From Acetobacteraceae bacterium (GTDB lineage Bacteria; Pseudomonadota; Alphaproteobacteria; Acetobacterales; Acetobacteraceae): a stretch of 64,000 nucleotides of DNA. The stretch covers positions 1,396,501-1,460,500 of the forward strand of contig CP154827.1 in NCBI GenBank assembly GCA_039613835.1, read 5' to 3'. Shown here piece after piece: positions 20,450 to 29,329 of this stretch; position 1 is the stretch's first letter; each line of letters opens with the position of its first letter. The notes under the pieces were generated by a model. That model was not told where the DNA came from. It did not search any database and saw only the letters and a program-made list of their open reading frames with translations. A program made the position numbers and the translations under genes.

Positions 20450-21112
20450 GTGTTTGACCGTCCGATGACGACGAGCAGGAACCGCCTGCGTGCCTGGATC
20501 GACAGTATATTCCTTGATCATGCCATTTTTCGGCTGTTCTGGACGAATCTCGCCCCCGTCATCGACGGGGCGTTCTACCGATGCAATCACCCCACGCCGC
20601 GGCGATTGCGGCACCTCAAATCGCGACTCGGCATTAAAACGCTCATTAATCTTCGCGGTCATCGGAAATGTGGCTCAGACGCTTTATCCCGATGGGCGGC
20701 GGCGGAATTAGGAATTAATCTGATTGACATGGCATTCGAGAGTCGCGGCGCACCACATAGGGACCGTATTTTACGATTTCACGAAATTTATCAATCCGTC
20801 GAGACGCCTGTGCTGTTGCACTGCAAATCTGGCGCTGACCGCGCAGGGTTGGCAGCGGGGTTGATCATCATGTTCAGAGACGGGACGGCGTCAGAGGCTC
20901 TCAAACAGCTTCATTGGCGTTTCGGGCATTTTAAACATGCGCGCACCGGAGTGCTCGATGCTTTTTTCCATCTGTATCAGCGTCAGGCAGAGGGACGCCT
21001 CAGCTTTATGGAATGGGTCAGGCACGAATATGACGAGGATGGACTTCGCGCGTCCTTCCGGGCAGAGGGGCTAAGCAGCTTTCTCACCGACAAAGTTTTA
21101 CGCCGGGAGTAG
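20450..21112 (+). CDS. Dual-specificity/tyrosine phosphatase-fold protein
   Basis: 220 residues from GTG 20450, with AAAGGAG six bases upstream. The active-site P-loop HCKSGADRAG contains the CX5R motif (Cys125, Arg131), and the earlier KTLINLRG is the usual strand of cysteine-based phosphatases. The overall shape matches bacterial DSP/PTP proteins that dephosphorylate proteins or inositol/polysaccharide substrates. No kinase is adjacent. It converges with the XRE gene at 21122 with only 9 bases between. Complete. Confidence 0.8.
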   Translation: MFDRPMTTSRNRLRAWIDSIFLDHAIFRLFWTNLAPVIDGAFYRCNHPTPRRLRHLKSRLGIKTLINLRGHRKCGSDALSRWAAAELGINLIDMAFESRGAPHRDRILRFHEIYQSVETPVLLHCKSGADRAGLAAGLIIMFRDGTASEALKQLHWRFGHFKHARTGVLDAFFHLYQRQAEGRLSFMEWVRHEYDEDGLRASFRAEGLSSFLTDKVLRRE

Positions 21113-21121
21113 AACAAGAAT

Positions 21122-21604
21122 TCACTCCGCGGCGGCGGCCTGTTCAGACAAAGTTTTAATGAGGTCCATGACGCGCTTGCGCACTTCTGCATCCGGTATG
21201 CGGTAATAAGCGCGCATTAATTCCAGCGTTTCCCGCTTGGCAAGGATGTGCAGATCCTCATTGGTCTTGACACTGTCCGCCGAAGCAAAGGCTCGGAAAC
21301 CTGTCGACGTCTCCCGAAAACCGGAGGAATATCCGAGTGAGGCGGATTGCTCCACCTTTCCCTGCATATCATCAAAAAAGAATCCGATGGGCACGCGAAG
21401 GATTTTGGACATCTCGTAGAGTCGGCTGGCATCCACCTTATTTGTGCCGCGCTCATATTTCTGGACCTGTTGAAAGGTCAGACCGAGTGCGGCCCCAAGT
21501 TTCTCCTGCGGCATGCGTAGAAGCATGCGCCTCAAGCGGATGCGAGCCCCGACGTGAGCATCAATCGGACAAGCCGCAGACGGGGTTTTTGTGCTTTCGC
21601 TCAT
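21122..21604 (-). CDS. XRE-family regulator (alphaproteobacterial type)
   Basis: 160 residues from ATG 21604, which lies inside the end of lnt, giving a 44-base overlap. The HTH is HVGARIRLRRMLLRMPQEKLGAALGL and FQQVQKYERGTNKV; the C-terminal half has MRAYYRIPDAEVRKRVMDLIKTL, a signature of the SinR/HipB-like regulators common in this class. The position after lnt in the same run is probably a transcriptional unit. Target unknown; intact. Confidence 0.8.
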   Translation of the reverse strand: MSESTKTPSAACPIDAHVGARIRLRRMLLRMPQEKLGAALGLTFQQVQKYERGTNKVDASRLYEMSKILRVPIGFFFDDMQGKVEQSASLGYSSGFRETSTGFRAFASADSVKTNEDLHILAKRETLELMRAYYRIPDAEVRKRVMDLIKTLSEQAAAAE

Positions 21605-23168
21605 GACTGCGCGACCTGCTTTCCAAGTTGGAAGGGGAGCGGAACTTCCCTTCGGACGATTTTCGCTTCCTAGCATTTCTAATCGTTAGCAAAGCAATAA
21701 GAAAGGATAATAAACAAATAAAGATAGGTATTGATCGACCAAAAATCGCGAATGGCGTTTTTTTTACCGGAGATGGCAGTGGTGCAGCCAATATATCAGC
21801 CTTGTCCTGTGGAATCGCCCCAGTCCTCCTTCCTGCCGCGTCAAAAATGGCTGTCAGCCCCGTATTGGCGACCTGCGCAATGGGTACCCCTTCTTCAACA
21901 GCACGCAGGCGCACGGCCATCAGATGCTGCCAAGGACCAGCGCTGGCCCCGAACCACGCATCATTTGTCAGGTTCAACATCCAGTTTGGTCGCGGATTTG
22001 TGACCACCTGGCCGGAAAAAACAACCTCGTAACAGACGAGCGGCGCGACGCGCCCCAGTTGTGGCAACTGCCATGTGCGCAGCCCCGGGCCTGGCCGGAA
22101 TTGCCCCGGCATGATGTTAAAGGGCAGAAAGCGCGGCTGATATTCCCCGAAGGGCACAAGGCGGGATTTATCATAAATCGCCGCGATCTCACCCTCACCA
22201 TCAAGCGCCATAGCGCTGTTATACCACTGGCCCACGTCATCCCGTCGATCGCTGCCAATGATCCCCCAACTCCCCCCCGCCTCACGCGCGATCTGACGAC
22301 GGGCAAAGGGTGCCTCATCCAGCAGGCCGGGGAAGCCCGATTCCGGCCAAGCATAAACGGCATCACGGTCAGGGAAAAGGGCGTGCGCGATCGAGATGCC
22401 CTCCCGGGTCAGCATCAGGGAGCGTTGCAGGACTTCCCCGCTTTCATCGCGAGAGAGGATATGGTCTTCGCTCACATTATTCTGCACAAGGACGAGCGCT
22501 GGATTCTGAACGGGAAGAAGCGGCAGGTGATGCACGCGCTCATAACCATATATCGCGATGAACATCCACAATAATGCAGCAACATACAGTGACCGCCGCA
22601 CGCGAAAAAGCGCGGCGCTGGTAAGGACGAGGCAGAATGTCAGCCCATCGACACCGATAACGCTGGCAATCTGCGTCAGGACGGTGCCCCCATCGCCGGG
22701 AAAGGTGAGATCCGCCCCCAGCGGATTCCACGGAAAACCGGAAAAGAGGAAGATGCGGGACATGTCGGTCAATGTCCAACTGCCCGCGAAAATGAGGATA
22801 CTGGCCCAGCCGAAACGAAATTTTCGGGCTAACAAGCTCGGCACCGCCACGAATGGCGCCAGGATCAGCGCACAGCCGGGCGTCGCCAACGGCACCGCCC
22901 ACCAGAATTGCCGTCCGCCCATCAATACGGCATGTGTCAGCCAGTAAAGTCCGCCGAGATTGAGGCCGAACCCGAAAACCAGCCCGTAAAAAGCGGCTTG
23001 CTGCCATGAGGCCTCCTGCCGGGCGCACCCGTAAAGAAGCCACACGCCGCAAATAAGCCCGGGGAGAAAATAAAGAGGCGGGTACGCTGTCGCAGCGAAG
23101 AGGCCGGAGAGGAAGCAGACGCGTGCGGGACGATATCGACGCAGTTTTGAGGCTTCAGGTCCGGACAA
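21561..23168 (-). CDS. lnt: Apolipoprotein N-acyltransferase
   Basis: 535 residues from TTG 23168 (weak ribosome site). Six or so membrane segments occupy residues 15-215, then a nitrilase-fold periplasmic domain with the catalytic triad Glu276 (AWPESGFPG), Lys334 (YDKSRLVPFGEY) and Cys379 (LVCYE), then a last membrane helix (IPIFICLLSFLIALLTI). Lnt adds the third acyl chain to lipoproteins in the inner membrane. The Ser/Lys/Arg-rich tail after the last helix is longer than usual because the frame runs over the XRE start. It follows olsB by 35 bases. Intact. Confidence 0.93.
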   Translation of the reverse strand: MSGPEASKLRRYRPARVCFLSGLFAATAYPPLYFLPGLICGVWLLYGCARQEASWQQAAFYGLVFGFGLNLGGLYWLTHAVLMGGRQFWWAVPLATPGCALILAPFVAVPSLLARKFRFGWASILIFAGSWTLTDMSRIFLFSGFPWNPLGADLTFPGDGGTVLTQIASVIGVDGLTFCLVLTSAALFRVRRSLYVAALLWMFIAIYGYERVHHLPLLPVQNPALVLVQNNVSEDHILSRDESGEVLQRSLMLTREGISIAHALFPDRDAVYAWPESGFPGLLDEAPFARRQIAREAGGSWGIIGSDRRDDVGQWYNSAMALDGEGEIAAIYDKSRLVPFGEYQPRFLPFNIMPGQFRPGPGLRTWQLPQLGRVAPLVCYEVVFSGQVVTNPRPNWMLNLTNDAWFGASAGPWQHLMAVRLRAVEEGVPIAQVANTGLTAIFDAAGRRTGAIPQDKADILAAPLPSPVKKTPFAIFGRSIPIFICLLSFLIALLTIRNARKRKSSEGKFRSPSNLESRSRSHERKHKNPVCGLSD

Positions 23169-23203
23169 GTTTTCTGTCGATAAGTTGGGATTGAGAGGGG
23201 CCT

Positions 23204-24100
23204 TTATTCCAAAGCATCCCGTAGCCGACGCTCATAATGGCGATAATATTTATCCGCGAGGAGCTCACTTTTGACGAGGACGGCAATATCCGTCGTGTTG
23301 AACTGCGCGTCCACCACCGCCCCATCACCGACAAACCCACCGAGACGCAGATAGCCTTTGATCAAGGGCGGCAGGCGCGCGAGGCACTTGCGATGGTCCA
23401 GACTATGCGGGTCCGTAAGTTGCATGGAAACATAGCGCTCCGGCAGGGCGCGGATGCGGAGTGCAGGCGGGGCAAGGTGGTTGTGATAGAGATAAGTGAG
23501 CTCTTGCGCTTTGGTCGACGGGTCCGTGCCGGGCAGGCTGGCGCAACCAAACAGGACGTCGATGCGGTGCAGGAAGATGTAGGAGGCAATGCCACGCCAG
23601 AGAAGCTGCATCGCGGCGCGCCCCCGATAGCGCTGATCAACGCAGGAGCGCCCGACTTCGAGAAGGCGGCCCGGAAAATCCGTCAGAACCGAGATATTAT
23701 ACTCGCCAGATGTATAGAAACGTCCGATTTTCGCGACTGCATCGCTGCGTAAAAGACGGTAAGTCCCCACAACGCCTTCCGCCCCCGATGAAATATCATG
23801 ATCAATGACGAGAAGGTGATCCGCAATATCGTCGAAATCATCCACGTCCCGGCGCGACTTCAGGACTGCCGCGCTGGGATGCGCGCCCATTTCCTCAAAA
23901 AAGACGCGATAACGTAGCGCCTGCGCCGCCTCACGTTCTGCTTTGTTCTCCGCGATCCGCACGCCCAGCGCACCCGCCCGTAATTCCGGCAGGGAATCCC
24001 GTGACAGGTCCAAAGTGGAGAGAGAACCGGCGGGCGGGTTACGCGCACCATCCGAAATCAGCATTTTCAGGAGTTCAGCCTGGCGCGGCTTCGCAGTCAT
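23204..24100 (-). CDS. olsB: Ornithine lipid synthase OlsB (acyl-ACP N-acyltransferase)
   Basis: 298 residues from ATG 24100, overlapping the Fur stop (TAATGA). The acetyltransferase fold is evident: EREAAQALRYRVFFEEMGA, DVDDFDDIADHLLVID, VGTYRLLR, LLEVGRSCVDQRYRGRAAM, LFGCASLPG. OlsB adds a 3-hydroxyacyl chain to ornithine, giving lyso-ornithine lipid. No olsA acyltransferase is in the window, so the second step must be encoded elsewhere or absent. Ornithine lipids are common in acetic acid bacteria. The coupling to fur suggests linked expression. Confidence 0.85.
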   Translation of the reverse strand: MTAKPRQAELLKMLISDGARNPPAGSLSTLDLSRDSLPELRAGALGVRIAENKAEREAAQALRYRVFFEEMGAHPSAAVLKSRRDVDDFDDIADHLLVIDHDISSGAEGVVGTYRLLRSDAVAKIGRFYTSGEYNISVLTDFPGRLLEVGRSCVDQRYRGRAAMQLLWRGIASYIFLHRIDVLFGCASLPGTDPSTKAQELTYLYHNHLAPPALRIRALPERYVSMQLTDPHSLDHRKCLARLPPLIKGYLRLGGFVGDGAVVDAQFNTTDIAVLVKSELLADKYYRHYERRLRDALE

Positions 24101-24558
24101 ATTATCTCACCCGGTTGCTTCTTCCGCCCGGAAGCCGGAAGCCGCCGTCCAAACAATTCAAGGCGGTGGGAAACGAGGTCAAAACCGAGTTTCTGGGCGA
24201 TGTCACGTATCATGTCTCGATGCGCCGCATCCTCAAATTCGACAACATGACCCGTATCGATATCAATGATATGATAATGCCGGTGATCTTCGGGCTCACT
24301 CGCCTCATAACGCGCGCGATTGCCGCCAAAATTCCGCCGCTCAAGGATGCCTTTTTCCTCAAGTAGGCGCACAGTGCGGTAAACTGTCGCGATGGATATA
24401 CGCCGGTCGAGAGACGATGCGCGCCGATAAAGCTCTTCAACGTCGGGGTGATCTTCGGCCTCCGAGAGAACCTTGGCAATGACGCGACGCTGACCCGTCA
24501 TTTTGAGGCCATGATCGATACAAAGCCGCTCTATGATTGACTCGTTCCTGGATGACAT
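24097..24558 (-). CDS. fur: Fur-family metal-responsive regulator
   Basis: 153 residues. N-terminal winged helix: LKMTGQRRVIAKVLSEAEDHPDVEELYRRA, ISIATVYRTVRLLEE; C-terminal dimer domain with His-rich DHRHYHIIDIDTGHVVEF. The CXXC zinc pairs of enteric Fur are absent, as is common in alphaproteobacterial Fur/Mur proteins. It could sense iron or manganese. It heads a run of fur, olsB, lnt and an XRE gene on the minus strand. Intact; the exact subfamily (Fur, Mur, Irr) is not settled. Confidence 0.82.
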   Translation of the reverse strand: MSSRNESIIERLCIDHGLKMTGQRRVIAKVLSEAEDHPDVEELYRRASSLDRRISIATVYRTVRLLEEKGILERRNFGGNRARYEASEPEDHRHYHIIDIDTGHVVEFEDAAHRDMIRDIAQKLGFDLVSHRLELFGRRLPASGRKKQPGEII

Positions 24559-24796
24559 TGCATATCGCTTCGGCTTTTAGCAAGGCGGGTATGGACGAAG
24601 CTGATCGTATCCGAGTTCATCCCGTTTGCCAAGAATTGACGCTAACAAAGCGTCACGCAGCCCGGTCGGCAGCTTCCACCCCCGAACGTTGCAGCGATGC
24701 TGAAGTTCTCCTTCGTGCGGCGGAAGCAGGCTGAAACTTTTCAGGAATGATATTGGATGTTCGGCGACGCGCTTGAGAAGACGCCTCCCGAGACGG

Positions 24797-25195
24797 TCAG
24801 CGGCGATGGCCCAAACCGATACGACGCGCAAGTTGAGAGCGATGATTGGCGTAATTTGGCGCCACCATCGGATATTCAGGCGGAAGATCCCACCGCTCCC
24901 GATATTGTTGCGGAGTCATTTTATAAAAAGTGTGCAAGTGACGCCGCAGTAATTTCAATTTCTTTCCGTCCTCCATGCAAATAATAAAATCTAGAAAGAC
25001 TTCTTTTTTGGGATGAACAGCCGGTACTGGTTTGGCCTCTTCATTTTCTTTACGGGCGATTTCCATCATCACGAGGCGCACCGACTTTATGAGCGCCATC
25101 AATTCCTCGCCTTCGATTTCATTATTCGAGACATATGCGGAGATTATCTGGGCAGTCAAGGCATGGAGCGACACGTCTGAGGCTGGACTCTTCAT
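24797..25195 (-). CDS. Ros/MucR-family transcriptional regulator
   Basis: About 132 residues from ATG 25195 (AGGTGA six bases upstream; ATG 25201 is an alternative). The zinc-finger region is ICMEDGKKLKLLRRHLHTFYKMT with a single Cys and two His, then QYRERWDLPPEYPMVAPNYA and RSQLARRIGLG, the Ros/MucR hallmark. The usual CXXC is reduced to one Cys (DFIICMED), as in some MucR homologues. MucR proteins bind AT-rich DNA and silence many genes; the 265-base very AT-rich stretch just upstream may be its own target. Intact. Confidence 0.85.
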   Translation of the reverse strand: MKSPASDVSLHALTAQIISAYVSNNEIEGEELMALIKSVRLVMMEIARKENEEAKPVPAVHPKKEVFLDFIICMEDGKKLKLLRRHLHTFYKMTPQQYRERWDLPPEYPMVAPNYANHRSQLARRIGLGHRR

Positions 25196-25204
25196 TAACA
25201 TCAC

Positions 25205-25470
25205 CTGGAACTTTAGAATTTGATTTTGAAAATATTTAACCTCAAAATCTAATAATATTAAGAATAATTATTTTGTAAATTAGTATATTCTTGAGACGTG
25301 TAGTGAAATGATAGGTTAAATAACGCATAAGTTTTTTTTAATTAATTAAAGTATAAATATATACTTAATAAAATTTTTTATATATGGTTGCACGCAGTAA
25401 TGACTACACGATACACTGTTCATGTTTAATAAAAATTTAACTCTATTTTCCGAAAGCATGTAAAAATTTG
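25205..25470. promoter_or_regulatory. AT-rich regulatory region upstream of the MucR-type gene
   Basis: This gap is strikingly AT-rich compared with its surroundings, with long A and T runs (25250-25440). It holds no gene. It is the promoter region of the MucR-type gene and the 3' flank of tsaB-rimI. MucR/H-NS-like silencers favour such DNA, so autoregulation is plausible. Confidence 0.45.
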
Positions 25471-26619
25471 TCAGATACTATCCGACAAATTAGCGCACAT
25501 TACGATGGCGTTGCCACCGTCACTATAGTAATTTGCCCGGAAGCCGCACCTATTATACCCCTCCGACGCATAGAGCGATCTCGCGGCCGCGTTGTCGGCA
25601 CGCACTTCGAGGAAAATCTTTTCCACTTTGGCGCGTTTCATCGACTCGGACATTCTCTCAAGGAGAGACTGCGCGACGCCGCGTCGTCGATAATCCGGCG
25701 CGACGCAAAGTGTCAGAATTTCCGCTTCATCCAGCGCTTTCCGCGCAATGACCAAACCGGCCAAACCGTCATGGATCGCGACCACCCAGGCGCAACATCC
25801 CGGCATAGCCAGCAGATTTCTTATATTCGGGGCTGACCACGCTTCCCCACTCGGAAAACACGCTTCATGAAGGTCTGAAAGTGCCCTGGCGGCTTCCGGG
25901 CCGACCGCGTCAACAGGCCAGACCCTCATCACGGGATCGGGGCAGGTCGGAGCCCGGCCAAGAGGGGGCTTCGCTTCAGGCGGGTCCACATAAAGCGGTG
26001 TCACACTCTCCATGGGGAGCACATGCTGCGCCGCCGCGGCAATCGCGCCCGGCGATGGTTGCAAATCCATGTCTGACCGGAAGAGATGCGACGTTGCCAG
26101 GCGATCATACAACCAGGAGGACGCGTCGCCGACGATCAATCGACCGGAGGGTATGTTCACGGAATCGGGCGCACCCGCCCAGAAAGTGCCATCCGGTCTT
26201 TCCAGAAAAATCCGGTTTCGGCGTGCGCGTGTCGCGGTCCAGACGTCCCGCATTTCTGTCTCCGCGCGGTAACATGCGCCGATAGAAACGCCATGGAGCG
26301 GACATCCATAAGCTTTGGCCAATCCGGCGGCTAAAGCAAGGCTCGCGCGCAACCCGGTGAAGGAGCCGGGGCCGCGCACCACGGTGATGGCATCCGGCCC
26401 CTTTTTTCGCCATCCCGCCGCGTCAAGCACCTCCTGCAGGAGCGCCACCATCATCTCCGATGCGCCGCGCCCGAGAAGCGCGCTTTGGGAAATAACCTCT
26501 CCCTCCGACAAGGCGGCGATAACGCCACCCGGCGCATCTGCTGCCGGCGCGGCGTTAATCACCAACATGCGCAAATTTCGCCTGACATTGACCGCTGCCA
26601 GGTCGACCGTCTCACCCAT
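25471..26619 (-). CDS. TsaB-RimI fusion protein
   Basis: A single uninterrupted frame. Start taken as ATG 26619, AGG six bases upstream, 10 bases after the nitroreductase stop; ATG 26568 (MLVINAAPAAD) would be the classical TsaB start. The TsaB part has GRGASEMMVALLQEVL, ITVVRGPGSFTGLRA and LAKAYGCPLHGVSI, and ends near LYVDPPEAKPPLG. It runs directly into a GNAT domain: LHEACFPSGEAWS, ILTLCVAPDYRRRGVAQSLL, LEVRADNAAARSLY. TsaB helps make the t6A37 base of tRNA; RimI acetylates the N-terminus of ribosomal protein S18. The two are usually separate neighbours. Confidence 0.88.
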   Translation of the reverse strand: MGETVDLAAVNVRRNLRMLVINAAPAADAPGGVIAALSEGEVISQSALLGRGASEMMVALLQEVLDAAGWRKKGPDAITVVRGPGSFTGLRASLALAAGLAKAYGCPLHGVSIGACYRAETEMRDVWTATRARRNRIFLERPDGTFWAGAPDSVNIPSGRLIVGDASSWLYDRLATSHLFRSDMDLQPSPGAIAAAAQHVLPMESVTPLYVDPPEAKPPLGRAPTCPDPVMRVWPVDAVGPEAARALSDLHEACFPSGEAWSAPNIRNLLAMPGCCAWVVAIHDGLAGLVIARKALDEAEILTLCVAPDYRRRGVAQSLLERMSESMKRAKVEKIFLEVRADNAAARSLYASEGYNRCGFRANYYSDGGNAIVMCANLSDSI

Positions 26620-26629
26620 GGCGGACCTG

Positions 26630-27349
26630 TCAGAACAAGCGGCAAGCGGCATGGAAGTCAAGTCGCGGTGCCCGTGCGGGGGGCCGGGTTTCGCCCGAAT
26701 ACCCAATTCCCATCAGGAAATTGGCGCGCCAGCCCGTCTCCGCCATCAGCGCGTCCTCAACGTCGTCACTGTCAAAGCCGGAAATTGGCCAGGCGGCGAG
26801 GCCAAGCGCGCGGGCTGCCATAATCAGATAGCCGCCCTGCAGCGTCGCATTCCTGAAAGCCGTTTCCTCTGCCAGACCCACATCCGAGGCGAACCAATCC
26901 CTCAAATTTTCTTCAGGATTGAGCTCGGGCAGATGGTCAAAAAAAATCGGGTCCTGACAGATAACGACACCGAGCGGCGCATCCATGAAACGTTCAATAT
27001 TGGGGGCGGATAAGGCGTGCCGGATCATTCCCCGACTTTCACGCGAGGTCAGGAAAATAAAGCGTGCCGGGCTACAATTTGCAGAGGTTGGTCCCCATTT
27101 GACAAGTTCATAGAGCGCACGCACCACATCTTCCGTAACGGGGCGGGAGGACCAACTGACCGGCGTGCGCGCAGCGCGGAACATCTGATCCAGGGCGGCA
27201 GGGTCCAACGCGCCGCTGAAGTCCGTATCAACCGGCGAGGCCCTCCCACCTGCGTCAGACGCTGGGGCGGGCTGACGCAGGATTTCATTGACCGGAGGAG
27301 ACGTCTCAATATATGGCGCGTTCTCACCCACGCCCGGAAGAGTCGTCAC
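26630..27349 (-). CDS. Nitroreductase (RutE-like malonic semialdehyde reductase)
   Basis: 239 residues. After an extra 40-residue leader, the FMN-dependent fold begins at LDQMFRAARTPVSWSSRPV, with ELVKWGPTSANCSPARFIF (flavin binding), AEETAFRNATLQGGYLIMAA and a C-terminal PRLDFHAA. These features match RutE/HadB-type nitroreductases, which reduce malonic semialdehyde; no other rut gene is present, so the true substrate is open. Its start overlaps the NifU-like stop (ATGA) and its stop is 10 bases before tsaB-rimI, so the three form an operon. Intact. Confidence 0.8.
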   Translation of the reverse strand: MTTLPGVGENAPYIETSPPVNEILRQPAPASDAGGRASPVDTDFSGALDPAALDQMFRAARTPVSWSSRPVTEDVVRALYELVKWGPTSANCSPARFIFLTSRESRGMIRHALSAPNIERFMDAPLGVVICQDPIFFDHLPELNPEENLRDWFASDVGLAEETAFRNATLQGGYLIMAARALGLAAWPISGFDSDDVEDALMAETGWRANFLMGIGYSGETRPPARAPRLDFHAACRLF

Positions 27350-27927
27350 GACATCTCCACTTGTTCAACTTCTTTGACCTCCGGCACGTAATGGCGCAGC
27401 ATATTCTCAACGCCATGCTTAAGTGTCGCACGGGATGACGGGCACCCGGCGCAGGCACCCTGCATGGAAAGTCGCACCACACCATCCTGATAGCCGCGGA
27501 ACACAATGTCACCGCCATCCCCCGCCACGACCGGACGGACGCGCGTGTCAAGCAACTCACAAATACGCGCCACGACCTCACGATCCTGCTCGGCAACTTC
27601 GTAAGCCTGCTCCTCCCCTTTTGAGAGCAGGACAGGCGTGCCATGTGTCAGGGTAGATGCGATCTCCGTCAGAATGGCAGGTTTCAGCGCCGCCCATTCT
27701 GACAGCTCAGATTTAGTGACGGAGATGAAATCAGCGCCAAGAAACACGCCGGTCACGCCATCAATCGCAAAAAGCGCCCCAACAAGAGGGGAACGCCCCT
27801 GCGCGGCCTCGGCCGAGGCGAAATCCGCCGTCAGCCCGTCACCTGTGACGCGGCAGCCCGGACGAAATTTCAACGTCGCTGGGTTTGGCGTATTTTCGGT
27901 CTCAATAAACATGATATCCTCACTCAT
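27346..27927 (-). CDS. NifU-family Fe-S assembly protein
   Basis: 193 residues from ATG 27927, giving MSEDIMFIETENTPNPATLKF, the standard start of the Nfu/Scaffold N domain; the longer frame is non-coding. The C-terminal NifU domain has RPVVAGDGGDIVFRGY and GACAGCPSSRATLKHGVENML with the CXXC that carries a transient 4Fe-4S cluster. Such Nfu proteins deliver clusters to apoproteins. It is first in the operon with the nitroreductase and tsaB-rimI. Intact. Confidence 0.9.
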   Translation of the reverse strand: MSEDIMFIETENTPNPATLKFRPGCRVTGDGLTADFASAEAAQGRSPLVGALFAIDGVTGVFLGADFISVTKSELSEWAALKPAILTEIASTLTHGTPVLLSKGEEQAYEVAEQDREVVARICELLDTRVRPVVAGDGGDIVFRGYQDGVVRLSMQGACAGCPSSRATLKHGVENMLRHYVPEVKEVEQVEMS

Positions 27928-28042
27928 ACGGCGCTCTGCCTCAAATGCGACGTGGGGCCACGATATGCAAGGGGCAGGGTCAGGGCAAGGCTTTAAAATC
28001 TGGCGCGCTGGGACTGTGACACACGGGCGACAGGGAAGTTTT

Positions 28043-28799
28043 TCAGTGTGAAACCTCGCGAGGAAGCATGACCTGCACCTCAAGGCCCGAGGGTTGAACG
28101 TTGCGAAAACTGAGGCGACCATTGGCGCGCCTCACCTCCCGCTTGACAATCGCAAGCCCCAGTCCCGCCCCGCCCGTCTGGCGGGATCGGGAGTGATCCA
28201 CGCGGTAAAAAGTCTCTGTGATGCGTGCGAGATCCTGCTCGGGCACGCCGGGACCGTGATCCGTCACGGATATGACAATACGGCTCTCCTCCACGCTCAA
28301 CGCCACCTCATCTTCCAGAAAATCGGCCCGCAGCCGCAGGCGGGCCAAAGGAGTGCGAAGATCATGTGAGACAGCGGCAATCGCGACCGCCCCATTCATG
28401 GATGTGACGATGAGGACGTGGGGCATTTCAAAAACGAGGTCCTTGTTCCCCGTCAATCGCCAGGGCACCTCGGATCCCGACCGTCTCTGAACCAAGATCC
28501 GCCACGCAGAGATGCGCATTGCTCAACATGGCATGCACCGAACCCAGAGAATCAACACCCAGCGCAAGGCACTGCCCATCTTCCATATCCTCGCCCTCGC
28601 GATGCTCCCGGATGGAGAGACGTAAATTCGGGCTGGAGAGTCGCGCCACGATCACCGGTCTTTTGCGCGGGGAGACAGCATGAAGCATGTCGAGATCAGC
28701 GCTGAGCTCTTCAGCGAGGACGGAAAGGCGAACGACACTGACCTGACTGATCTACGCCTGGCGGTAAATGAAGGAGGAAGCGAGAAACACGGCGCAGAT
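28043..28799 (-). pseudogene. EnvZ-like sensor histidine kinase, several deletions
   Basis: Pieces of one kinase in different frames. From about 28800 down: FLASSFIYRQA (membrane helix), SVVRLSVLAEELSADLDMLHAV and ARLSSPNLRLSIREH (sensor region), a stop, then VSHDLRTPLARLRLRADFLED (the phospho-acceptor His box), which jumps straight to ESRIVISVTDHGPGVPEQD and GGAGLGLAIVKREV (ATP-binding G boxes). The HAMP domain and the N box are missing, so internal deletions occurred as well as frameshifts. It cannot be an active kinase. It follows the regulator remnant, probably an OmpR/EnvZ-type pair. Confidence 0.75.
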
Positions 28800-29281
28800 C
28801 CAGCGTCCAGCCGGAGAAACGAAGCCTCTCCCGCCTTGAACCCACGCGCCATCTGCGTCTGGCCGCACCGTAACACCGCCCTGACGCGCGCCAGTAACTT
28901 CTTCTGGCTGAAGGGCTTGGCCACATAATCATCCGCACCGATTTCGAGACCGAGCACGCGATCCCCCTCCCCGCCACGGGCGGAAAGCATGACGACCGGT
29001 GTCTGACGCAAAGGCGCTTCACCCTCATGGCTCTTGCCATATCCGGCACAGAGGGCACGGCAGAGCTCAATGCCACTGACGGCGGGGAGCATGACATCAA
29101 GAATGATGAGGTCAACAGCGGCGTTGGCGAGCGCATCCCACATCTCGTCCCCGCTTTCAACGCCACGGACACGATAACCCTCCCCCTGAAGGGCGCGCTG
29201 CACGAGGGTGCGCATCCCGGCGTCATCTTCAAAAATGAGAATGCGGGGCGGTAAGGAATGGGGCGATGGAAGCGTCTTCAT
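28800..29281 (-). pseudogene. OmpR-type response regulator, DNA-binding domain lost
   Basis: The receiver domain is intact from about ATG 29281: RILIFEDDAGMRTLVQRAL, IILDVMLPAVSG with the phospho-acceptor Asp, VVMLSARG and YVAKPFSQKKL. After RGFKAGEASF the frame shifts; the neighbouring frame gives FSGWTLDLRR, the first strand of a winged-helix output domain, and then passes directly into the membrane segment of the kinase. So a deletion joined the start of the regulator output domain to the kinase N-terminus. The receiver could still be made as a truncated protein. Confidence 0.75.
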
Positions 29282-29329
29282 GGGAAGGGCGTAAGCAATC
29301 TTGTCATGGAAATCGATTAAAAACACCAG

